Assembly: GCA_949592205.1 (NCBI GenBank)
Contig: CATIUR010000004.1
Location: forward strand, 6,017,001 to 6,081,000
Source of the DNA: Helichrysum umbraculigerum
Taxonomy: Eukaryota; Streptophyta; Magnoliopsida; Asterales; Asteraceae
Direction of reading: 5' to 3'
DNA length: 64,000 bases
Numbering within the stretch: position 1 is the stretch's first letter; every line of letters starts with the position of its first letter. Under the pieces are notes generated by a model. It had not been told where the DNA came from and ran no database searches. It saw only the letters and a program-made list of their open reading frames with translations. The translations under genes and the position numbers were made by a program. Of the stretch, positions 34,303-43,723 are shown piece by piece.

Positions 34303-36371
34303 ATGTTTAAGGTATGATTATCAACTTTTTAAATCAAAACACTTAGTTTTCATGGATTGATTGAAGTTTGAGATTTAGGTTTTCTTGAAATTGAATGTGG
34401 GGAAGTTTTAGTTGTTTTTAATTATGATTATATTGTGAGTTATATGTACTCTCACCTTCTTATTTCGTGAATTCGTGTTTAAGTCACATATGATTATCCA
34501 AAATATGAATTTAGGGTTCTTGTAGCAAAATTTGGGGAAAATTAATTCTGTTAAATGATATGCTTAGAATTGTATTCCATTTACATAATACTCACGATTA
34601 TAATGCTCACTTGAATCACATTATGTGTTTAATTGCTTAATTCGAGTTTAGCTTGATATTAGGGCATTTGTGAAAGATGATGAGTTTGAGCTTTGTAAAT
34701 AAAATGTGAGAATAATTGTGCAATTACCTTAGGTCATGGATGAATTGGTCAAGGCAATTCTCTCATTTTAGTTGTGTTTTGCAGGGAAGAAGAAAGAAAC
34801 AAAAAGGCAGCACCTCTGGTACTGCTAACGATGAAGAGGGTGACCGCCCTCAGCCGATGAGCATTGATGCTCAACTTATTCCCGAGACAATTCACCCTTG
34901 GCTTAGATTTAGTAACAGGTTAACAAAGTACAATATATACTGTCAGAAACTGAACTTATTGAGGGTGAAAGAATGTGATTTATCTCGGGTGGTCGATTGG
35001 GAACCACTAGAACAAGCAGGGGTAGCCGCTGGAATTAAGGAATTGATTAGGCAACGTTTTTTCGTGGATCACATACCATTCGAATATGAAGAATGGGAAG
35101 GCATATTCAAGATTAATGAGCAGGTATACAAAGAGCTATGCGTGGAATTCCACAGCACATATGAAATGAAAGAGGATGTTGAGTCGGCGACTGATAAAAA
35201 TTTCATGACTTTCCGACTGGGAGGTCAACCAAGGAAAATGAGTATGGTGGAACTTGCTGCCTGTTTGGGCATTTATTCTCGAGAGCAGCTGGATGCAACT
35301 CATTTTGAAGATTATTTGATGGCTAGTGAGATGATCGAGACGGAGTTTTTTCCCAAGGATGTATGGCACGAATTTTCACAAATACCTTACGCTAGAGGTG
35401 GAAATTCATACAAAGATATAGAGGACATGCAGTTGCGGGTTATCCAACGATGTCTTGCGCATACCATTTCTCATAGAAGGGAGAACACAGAGAGAGTCGG
35501 TTTCGCCGACTTATGGTATATGAGGAAGTTTGTAGCGGAGGAGAATATCAATGTTCCATACGCTGTTGCCTGGTATTTACATCATAATGCTAGCGGGATT
35601 AGAGGGGCATCCCCTATCTGTGGGGGACAATTTGTGACTAGGATTGCCAAGTCCTTCAACATCAGTTTTGACAATTTAGAGCGAGTGACGACTAGGCCAA
35701 AAACAGTAGGGCTAGTTCAGTTTCAGGGGGCACAGGCTGTCTCAGTTGTCAATAACCGGTTCGTGCCCTACCAGGAACCACCACCAGAGGAGCAAGCGGC
35801 TCAACCACTGAGAAGAAGAAGAAGACAACAGCAGGTGGAACAAGAACAACATCAACAGGAAGAAGCTGCATATGAGCAGGGAGGTTTCCAGCAGCAAGGC
35901 GCATCACTGCCATCCATGCTGGATGTTATGCATGGTATTCAGGGCCTTCAGGTTAGCCATGATAATTTTTCCCAGGAAGTCAGGTACGAGCATGGAGCAC
36001 AGCGTTACCACAACGCTTGGTCGGCACACAACACACAAAGACTTTCTGAAGTGGTGCCCAACTACCGACCTACAGCCTACCACTACCCACCCATGTGGGG
36101 TCAGTCTGGAGCAAGCTATCCACCACCGGTTTATGACGAGGGTGCCGCCTTGGCAGAGCTGCAGGAAGAGTATCGAAGGCAGCAGGAGAGAGAGAGCAAG
36201 AGGAGCGTGGATTCCCTTATGACTATTCCCCATTTTGAGTGCTTGCGTGCCTCGTATGATTCAGACACTTTTCTTGACAATTTGATTACGGTTTATTTAA
36301 GTACTTTTAATTTTATGTTTGGTTATTTTGGAATGCTTGACTGTGGATGGCCTTTGGGTACATTTTTGTAG
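34303..36371 (+). CDS. ATHILA-type ORF1-like gene carried in hAT 3
   Basis: Model: tiny first exon 34303-34311 (ATG plus two codons, then GTATGA), intron to 34784, second exon 34785-36371. The main exon has over 500 codons without a stop. A conserved block of about residues 20-330 reads FFVDHIPFEYEEWEGIF, then FMTFRLGGQPRKMSMVELA, then SPICGGQFVTRIAKSF. This layout (strand-rich MTFRLGG segment, later SxICGGxFVTRLA) I associate with plant retrotransposon ORF1 proteins of the ATHILA type. The C-terminal half is Gln/Glu-rich and low complexity with an Arg run; the last 40 residues look non-coding, so the true end may be earlier. Molecular role unknown; a nucleic-acid-binding or structural role is only a guess. 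It sits inside an hAT element between two inverted palindrome arrays. The first exon is less certain than the second. Confidence 0.6.
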
Positions 36372-36455
36372 AACGACATCCATAAACACTTTTCTATTTG
36401 AAATTAGGTGAAATTACAGCGGGAAATGGTTAGTTAGGCTGGATCAAGCCTTTAG

Positions 36456-36600
36456 TACCCGGCCTGTACTTTTGTACCCGGCGGGTACTGTTTGGAAAAT
36501 GAGGACAGAAATGGATCAAGCCAAAGTACCCGGCGGGAACAATAGATACCCGGCGGGAACACCGTCTACCCGGCTGGAACCATATATACCCGGCGGGTAC
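36456..36600 (-). repeat. Right array of the 13-bp near-palindrome, inverted orientation
   Basis: Four exact cores CCCGGCGGG (about 36477, 36528, 36549, 36588) and two degenerate copies (36456, 36568). CCCGGCGGG is the reverse complement of the left array's CCCGCCGGG, so the two arrays face each other across the ORF1-like gene. The array merges into the ACCCGG-rich right terminus of hAT 3. Confidence 0.9.
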
Positions 36601-36947
36601 ACCGTACCCGGTTTGGAACCGGGTATTAGACCCGAACCGGTTCCTACCCGTTAACAACCGGTTAGGATAGGGTTGGGTTTTCCCCCACCCAAAACCGGGT
36701 CGGTTCCGGGTCGGGTTGACCAAAAACCGGTTTTTTGACTTTGACCAATACCCGGTTCGGGTATTCGGGTCGGGTCGGGTACGGTCAATACCCGGTTTTG
36801 TTCACGACTAACTACATCTACGTATCCCTTACAACAGAAATTGCTTTGTTATACTTTGTGCTTTGCTACTAGTATTTTTCAAAGTATACAAAATCACTAC
36901 TACAACAACAAAACTAAATTCTCTTAAGTAATAATCTACATTTCAAT

Positions 36948-37828
36948 TTATCCTTCTTGCATCTCATCATCTTGTGCTTCTTCATTGCTAGACCTCCTCA
37001 CACGTTTCGCACCTATCGATACACCAAACAACCGTGGACACATATCGATTTCCGTCCGTAAACCGTTATCGCCACCTTCAACCTCCTTTGATTCCGATCC
37101 ACAATGATACATCTCCGATTGATTCGACATATAATTTGACATCATACTAACTACATTGCTACATAAACTTCGTAAATGATCGATTTCGCATCTCAAATTC
37201 GAATTCTGCTTTTTTAATCGGACGTTCTCTTCAATGAGGTCCGTTTTCATGACCGTAGCAATCGGTGATGAATTCGATGATCCGCCTAGTTCTTCACTTG
37301 AATTTCCAGGTGATGATGTAGTTATCGGTAACGCTGTTAACGGAATTGCCGATGTCACCGTCGTTGCCGGCGGTGTTGACGGAGCAAGTGAAATTTTCCG
37401 GCGGTGAATCTCACGGAGGAGTGATTTTTCATCTCGACGGAAGTAATCATTCGCAAACTCCCAACGGTCAGATACGATCTTCCTAAATCCCTAAATTAAA
37501 TGCGAAATTAGGTTAGCTGAATATGAACTCGTATTCGATTAATTTGAGCTAAAAACATTTTAATTAATTAGTAATTAAAATTTCTTACGTAAGTGTTTAA
37601 TTGACGAATAAAGCTTGAGAAATTGTTGTGTTTGAAGTATTTGGGAAGCAGATCACGAGCGAATTCAGCTGGTTTCCAAACAACGAACGCGTTTCCGAAT
37701 TCGTTCCATGAAATCATGTCGTTTGATGACGGATCGTCAACCAGGTCGTAAGTTTTAGTCAAAAACGGCGTCGGTGTAGCTCTCTGAGTTAATTCACCGG
37801 TTATTTCCACCGGTGATGACGTCGACAT
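36948..37828 (-). CDS. HSFB2: Heat stress transcription factor, class B2, 260 aa
   Basis: Exon 1 37828-37589 and exon 2 37490-36948 on the minus strand; the intron splits the DNA-binding domain after QLNTY, the universal plant HSF position. The start is the ATG at 37828; no ATG lies further upstream in frame. The winged-helix domain covers residues about 20-113 (TPFLTKTYDLVDDP, ISWNE, WKPAEFARDLLPKYFKHNN, then RWEFANDYFRR). A coiled-coil HR-A/B of class B spacing follows (EENVRLKKQNSNLR, about 165-195). The C-terminus has LFGVSIGAKRVRR: the LFGV repressor tetrapeptide of class B HSFs with an adjacent basic nuclear signal. Family role: DNA-binding repressor or co-regulator at heat shock elements in the nucleus. 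Position next to the unc-13 gene recalls At4g11660 (HSFB2b). Short for HSFB2b; it lacks the long Gly-rich N-terminus. Confidence 0.95.
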
Positions 37829-38021
37829 TACTTCTAGCACAAATCACTACACACATAAATACAAAAAGCATGCTCTATTTATTTTATCATTTTATTTGGA
37901 AAAAAAATACTCCGTATGTAATAAAAGTAAAGCAAAAAGAAGTTGCGTAATAAGTTTTCTAATAGATACCTGAAGTTTGCGAGTAAAACGCACCGGAAAA
38001 TTTGGCCGGAGACTGTGTAAA

Positions 38022-38023
<2 letters not shown>

Positions 38024-38076
<53 letters not shown>
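38024..38076. repeat. (GA)n microsatellite in HSFB2 leader/promoter
   Basis: About 25 GA units roughly 200-250 bases upstream of the HSFB2 start codon. On the coding strand this is (TC)n, common in plant leaders. Confidence 0.95.
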
Positions 38077-38079
<3 letters not shown>

Positions 38080-38090
38080 AAGGAGGAGGG

Positions 38091-38105
38091 ATTCTAGAAG
38101 ATTCG
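38091..38105 (-). promoter_or_regulatory. Heat shock element, three perfect alternating units
   Basis: ATTCTAGAAGATTCG contains TTC-nn-GAA-nn-TTC, a three-unit HSE, about 265 bases upstream of the HSFB2 start. HSF trimers bind such sites, so heat induction or autoregulation of this gene is likely. Confidence 0.75.
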
Positions 38106-38170
38106 TGGTGGTGATTGGAGTGAAAAGGATAGAAATGGAAGTAGTAATAAATGGGGGGTGTCTGTGGTGG

Positions 38171-38180
38171 CTTCGAGAAG
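38171..38180 (-). promoter_or_regulatory. Two-unit heat shock element and nearby TATA-like sequence
   Basis: CTTCGAGAAG holds TTC-nn-GAA. Next to it (38182-38190) TTTAAATAT on the minus strand may serve as the TATA box. The remaining upstream region to 38913 is AT-rich with no gene seen. Confidence 0.5.
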
Positions 38181-38913
38181 GATATTTAAAGTGAGGAGAA
38201 ACATATGATATTATCTAGACAAAAAATGTGGTCCACAAACAAGAAAAAGTGTACTACAAAAATCTAGAAAAACACCATTATTTTATTTTATTTTATTATT
38301 ATAATGTAATTTTGTATTTTTGTTATAAGAGGTAGATGAGATGAGAGTAATGATACAAGTCGCAAGCTATTCAAATTTGACTAAAAAAATATCGAATTCC
38401 TTTTGTTATAACTCAAGTTTAGTCCGATCGAGTTTGTATTATTTTACATTTTTATCCTCCACTTATATGTATACTAACGTATATAACTATATTTACTGTA
38501 CTCTTTAACAATGTTAGACTCGAGTTGAGTTCGGAGTTATTGAGTCGATTAATATCAATTATAAATTACTTAATATCAATATCTTGACAGTGATGATTGT
38601 GTGTGGAGTCAAGCTTGATAATACAAACTCGGCCGACTTACTGTTAAATTTGAATGTTGAGTTTTCTGATTGAGTCGAGCTCTAAATTATAACCGATCAT
38701 TTCGACTAGATACATGTTCGTGACCATTTAAACTTTAAAGTTGTAACCTTTTTGGTTAGTTGTGAATTAAGTATTTGCATATCTGCAATACTTTAAGTTG
38801 ATTTATTTTGTTTCTCGGACTCTGATACATATCAGCATCAAATGTTATGTTATCTTAATTGTATAAGAAAGTGGTATCTTTTATTTAAATTATAATATCT
38901 TCTTCTTACTAAT

Positions 38914-39708
38914 TGTTCAGGCGTAAAAACGCATAAGTACAATGATGATGATGATGATGTATGAGGAATTAAGCTTGTCACACTCCGATTAACGTGCAAA
39001 CCCAGAGTCGAGACTAAGTCAATCGAGGGTGGTGAAAGCCTAATTCTTTGAGAGCAATTCGTGAGGAATAACTCTGTGGATTTATGAGGTGTTCCCTTGA
39101 AATGAAAGCATAACACTGGTATTTATACTCAAACCCTAAGCTGACGTAGAGGGTTTGGTCATGGGGGAGCACGACACTTCCTGCGTGGATCGCTGACGTG
39201 GAAGCTCGGTCGTGGGGGAGCACGACACTTCCTGCGTGGATCGCTGACGTGGAAGCTCGGTCGTGGGTGAAGATGACATTTACTGTGTGCCGGCTGACGT
39301 GGACCAATCAAATGCCCCGACCAGGTTAATGGCCAGGCCATGCTAGTCGTACCTGAATATAACGGTTGCAGATTGTACTTCTGTCAGAGAATGTCGGGCT
39401 TGCTTTGTCATCTAGCAGCCGTTCCTTCGCTATGTTGATAGAGTGGCCAGTGCTACGGTCCGGCACGGAACGTATCCGAGTTCGCGGTCTGACCTGGGTA
39501 TTAGCGTCCGAGATGAGAGCTAAAAGAGTTAGACTCAGATGTTATCCGGGTCTATGTTCGGCACGGATCCGGGGTCGTGATACCTAGTGCAGTCTGTCGT
39601 CCGTACCGAAAGTTAGTAGAGCTGTTAGCGGATATTATTCGAGCCCAGGCCCGGTCCGGAACCGAGCCACCCTATGTGGTGTAAGCTGAGATCAGATGGC
39701 GTACATCA
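38914..39708 (-). repeat. 3' LTR of the Tat-like element
   Basis: On the minus strand it begins TGATGTACGCC and ends CGCCTGAACA. It matches 62625-63416 with roughly 18 substitutions and a small GAT-repeat length change. Inside, a roughly 51-bp unit (GGTCGTGGGGGAGCACGACA) is repeated about 2.5 times at 39155-39275; each unit contains the hairpin TCGTG/CACGA. Confidence 0.95.
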
Positions 39709-39723
39709 TTAAGTCCCCCCAGT
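39709..39723 (-). other. Polypurine tract of the Tat-like element
   Basis: CTGGGGGGACTTAA on the minus strand directly before the 3' LTR start TGATG. It primes plus-strand DNA synthesis in LTR retrotransposons. Confidence 0.8.
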
Positions 39724-40046
39724 CCGTTATTATATTCCGGGCAGGGGTATGATGGCGGACTTAGAATAAATGACGTGGTGCAGTGATGATGGCCTTTCAG
39801 TCTTGGCGGCGTGCAATAAATGCATGTCCTTTCAGATGTCACAGCTGGAATGCGATGGGACGGCTTACAGACGCTGCATCATCATACAGCTGGATACACG
39901 ACGGTTCGTTTGCCAGATCGTGAGATCTGTCGACACGTGGCAGTGCGAGACGTGGCGGGCAAACGGTAACCTCTCGTTTGTGAGATCTGTCGACACGTGT
40001 AGGGCGGAGATCAAAGCCCACAAGGCCCGGCCCATGGACATTTGCC

Positions 40047-40054
40047 TATAAATA
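40047..40054 (+). promoter_or_regulatory. TATA box of the antisense gene in the Tat-like element
   Basis: TATAAATA on the plus strand, about 190 bases upstream of the ATG at 40238. Upstream lie two copies of GAGATCTGTCGACACGTG (about 39922 and 39981), each with a CACGTG G-box, within 39724-40046. Together these look like a dedicated plus-strand promoter inside a minus-strand retroelement. Confidence 0.7.
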
Positions 40055-40388
40055 GCAAAGCCTCGTTTTTACTTCATTTTTTTTTACGCCAGTAAAAAAT
40101 TTCGAGAGCATTCCGGCAAGTTCAAACGTTCCGTCAACTGTTCCGGCTTATCAACCCAGATTCCGATTATTCTCAGAAAAACCCAGGTCCGTCACTCGTA
40201 TCTTCAAACTTTTCCTTCTTTCACTCATATACATACCATGGCTGCTCCTGAGAACGTAGCAGAGGTCCGTGTAGCCGCGGCCGGACCCAGCAAAGGCCCG
40301 AACGTGGCTTATGAGGTCAGCTCGGTGTCGTCACCTCGATCGGTCACGGTCGTCAACGCAACTGAAGGAGGACACGGCAGTGGAGTTT

Positions 40389-42930
40389 TAAATTTATAAG
40401 AGCTGGGGACCTAAGTTTTACTACGGCTGTATAGCAGCAGTATGACCTAGGGTCGTTCTTCAAGCTAATCGTATTGTGAAACGGGAGTATCAAGACAAGT
40501 TGTTTATTTTAGTGATGAGATTTTTAAAACAGAGTTTGAGTGGGTTTTTGTTACTTAGGTCCGTAATTTAAAGCAATTAAATAAAAAGTAAATAAATGAA
40601 AAATAGAAATAGGGATGAAATCAGTATGGAGGAGATGTGTTTGTTATGACTTCGTTAGCTTATGCGGGGGTAATGCTAGGGTTTTTGATATGAAAACGTC
40701 TTTTAAAGGTTTGTGTCTTATCTGAGCTTAATTGTTTGTAGTGTAAACACTAGTACCCTACTGATTGGGGAAACCAATCAATATGTCACTGAGTACTAGG
40801 CCAAATTGAGTCTGATCGGATGAGGATGCTCAACTCTTCAACGTTATCCAATGACGGAGTAACGACCCTTCTTGGAATGTTAGTTCCTGGGTGCATGAGA
40901 TAGAGTAACATACCCACTAAAGTTCCGACCTTTCTTAACACTACGGGGACAACGAAATCAAACAAGGCATTAAAGATTAAGACTTGGTTTGGTGACTATT
41001 ATCTTTATATTAATGGTTATATTTTAGTCTCGAGCTTTCATCACGGTGTACCATGCGATTATGCATTTCCACAGTTTTCCAGACCCAAGATGTACTAACG
41101 GTGTATAGTGCAATTAAGCATTTCCACAGTGTTCCAGATCTTTAGGCGTACTAACGGTGTACAGTGCGAACAAACATTTCCACAGCTCTGAAGACAAACC
41201 AGGATGTGACACAGTCTTCAACCACCGACATTTCCTTAGCTCCACGTATTTGTACTTCACCAAAGGTGTTTCCAACGTTACACGAAGTACAGTGCCGTTT
41301 ACCGTGGTCTTTCCAGGGTCTCATACTTTATGGTCACTCTAGACTAGTTTAAACTACGTTTGTATTAAACCCAACCATCTATGATATAAACCAGCCCTCA
41401 CTATTTCCCAATAAATCCCTGATTGATTCACGGTGTACTATACGAAAGGTTTTAAACAGTATTTCCACAGCTACGAAATTCAGACCATGTTTACAGTTTT
41501 ATAAAACATAGATAGGTAGTGACCGTTTGATCAAGGTTCGCGACTCCTTGTCATAAAGGTTCTAACCACGTTTAATTTGAGGAAAGGCGATTTGGTTTAG
41601 AAATTCATAAATACAAGATTAATAGATCACCGGTTTTCATTTATATAATATAACTGAAAACATTATTTCCACAACGGATTGTGCCCACAACTTTCATAGC
41701 TTTCACGTTCCGTACTACACACATAAGTGATGATTCCGGCGCTATACAAATGAAAGCCGTATAACGTTACCTCCGTTATTTCATAATGTTATCCAATTAT
41801 ATGTTTAAAGCAGCATCACCCTATACATATATAAACTAACTACATCATAACAAACACACAAGGAAACTACTCACTACGCATAATAACAGATCCTAAATCT
41901 AGCATAATAACAATAGCAATTATCATTATAACAGATAAGGAAAGAAGTAACCGTTAATAAAGCGTAGATTGAATAAGCGTTTAGAGAGAGAGTACAAGCA
42001 GAACTTCCGTAATATCCTTGACAATATTACAATAAAAGCCCCTGAACTATTCCCTACGCTATTACAAAAGTAGCCCCTCCGTTAGTTTCAGTTAAATACT
42101 AACTGAGAACTAACTAGACCTAACCCTAATTTCTAGAGAGAGAAAGAAAGAAAGAGAGTTTAGAGAGAGAGAGAGTGTGTGAGAGAGAAAGTGGAAATGG
42201 AGAAATGAATGGAATGATGAAGTGTGTGGAATGATGGAAGGGTGGCCTCCTATTTATAGGCAAAGCTTGAAATCAGCCGTACAACTCGCGAAGCACGCAC
42301 GTACAAGCAAACGAAGCACAAACGGGCAGCATATGGGGGTGCAGGGTCCGTATACGGCCTTCATAGGGCCGTATACGGTGTGTAGAGGGCCGTATACGGT
42401 CTATGAAGGGCCGTATACGGTGTGCAAGGCCGTATACGGCTTCTGTCTGATTTCGTTCGTTGCTTAAAACGTCCGTATCTCCTTCGTTATGCGTCCGTTT
42501 GACCTGATTCTTTCGCCTGTGTCTTCGTAATTCCGTTACGCTTATAATGGTGCCAATCTCACTGAAATTGGATGTGTGCAACTTTAGCATAGCCGAAATC
42601 ACTTTATAAGAGTTTGTAACCGTCCAGTCTTTTCCGTCCTTTGTCCGATTTGCATGATTCTTGATTTTCTCGTCTCGATTTTACCTATTACATCATATCA
42701 TAAGGTTAGAATATGTTTATCATAGGATAAATGAGGGTGCGAGAATTGGTTGTTGCTTATTTGCCCCGTTTTGTTCGTTATTCGGATGTTTTTAGTGATT
42801 TTTGTAGCAACGCCTATATTTTGAGCACTTTAGTGAATTTTAATAAATAATGATTGTTTTGGAACGTTTTCACTAAAGATGTGCCCAAAAAGTGTGGAAT
42901 AATGGTCTACAAAACATGACTTTTTGCGTC
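40389..42930. mobile_element. Insert of about 2.5 kb in the antisense gene; LTR-like, unassigned
   Basis: It interrupts the antisense reading frame between GGHGSG and EDIPDIL. Its right end, read on the minus strand, starts TGTGACGCAAAAAGTC, which would suit an LTR start; no matching CA end or target duplication was found, so the ends are approximate and a truncated or solo LTR is only a guess. It contains no coding region. It has a roughly 60-bp repeat (GGTGTAC/TTTCCACAG phrases, 41040-41190), a TATA-like CTATTTATAGG near 42250, GA-rich tracts near 42140-42200 and five CCGTATACGG palindromes (42346-42444). Confidence 0.5.
42346..42444. repeat. Five copies of the perfect palindrome CCGTATACGG
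   Basis: Copies, mostly written GGCCGTATACGG, recur at about 19-24 bp spacing, separated by short variable spacers. Frames across them give a GPYTV-like peptide repeat, which I take as incidental. Confidence 0.95.
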
Positions 42931-43723
42931 ACATCAAGGTCAGCTCGGTGAAGCCGGAGGACATTCCGGATATTTTGAGGCGTTTCAGATGCCTCGAGAG
43001 GTTTAACCCCGTAGTGCCCACTTCTGAGGAACGTGCCGACGCGCCACCGAAGGGCAAGGTGGCCGTCTACTGGAAAACTATGGAGAAAGGCAATCTCCGT
43101 ATGCCGCCGACCCCGTTCTTCTTAGACGTGTGCAAACATTACAAGGTGGGGTTTAGCCAGCTCCACCCCTTCGGGGCACAGAAAGTAACCATATTTGAGA
43201 TGTGGTTTAGGTCGCGGAACCTGAGGCCGTTGGTTAAGGTTTTCCAGGCCTGCTTCAAGCTGACCCCGAGTGCCGGCACGGGGTGGTATACGTTTGCGAA
43301 GAAAAACAACTTCGTAGGTTTTGCCGAGTCGTCTTTGCACGACTGGCGTGACACCTTCTTCTTCATTGATCAGACTGTCATCCCTGATAACGCTGTGGAG
43401 ATGTTGGTATGGCAGTATGAGCGCCCAAAGAACGTCAGCCTCACGCCGAAACTAGAAGGGGAGGAGAGTGAGTTACTGGCGGCGTGTCGAGATGCGAGCC
43501 TGGAGATGCGCGAGTATCACTCGTTTGTGCTCGTTATGGGTTGCATCAGCTCGTTTTGGCCGCATGTCGGTCAGATACCCGTCGTCAAGCAGGGTGGCCA
43601 TGGTATGGGGTGGGGATTGTTTTCTTATTTTAGTACTTTTGTACATATGCCCTGTTTACTGATTGTTTGCGTTCCGTTGGTACAGATATGGATTTGAACT
43701 CGATCCTGAAGGCGCCCAGTTTG

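Larger units (their letters stand above)
30866..36810 (+). mobile_element. hAT transposon 3, 5.9 kb, carrying a second gene
   Basis: The left end TAGGGGTGAAAAAAAAACCC and the right end (reverse complement TAGTCGTGAACAAAACCGGG) lie between perfect 8-bp duplications ACTACATC at 30858-30865 and 36811-36818. Subterminal zones are rich in ACCCGG/AACCGG. It contains an intact transposase (31310-33427) and downstream, on the same strand, a second gene (34303-36371) resembling ATHILA-type ORF1, flanked by inverted arrays of TACCCGCCGGGTA. The target duplication encloses both genes, so the second gene lies inside the hAT unit. Confidence 0.93.

Noticed and set aside
34716..34784. Upstream in-frame extension of the ORF1-like gene
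   Set aside because: It has no ATG start and lies in a likely intron ending TTTTGCAG; a small exon with ATG at 34303 fits better.
37829..37840. Four extra N-terminal codons for HSFB2
   Set aside because: The upstream codon is GTG, not ATG; the first ATG is at 37828.
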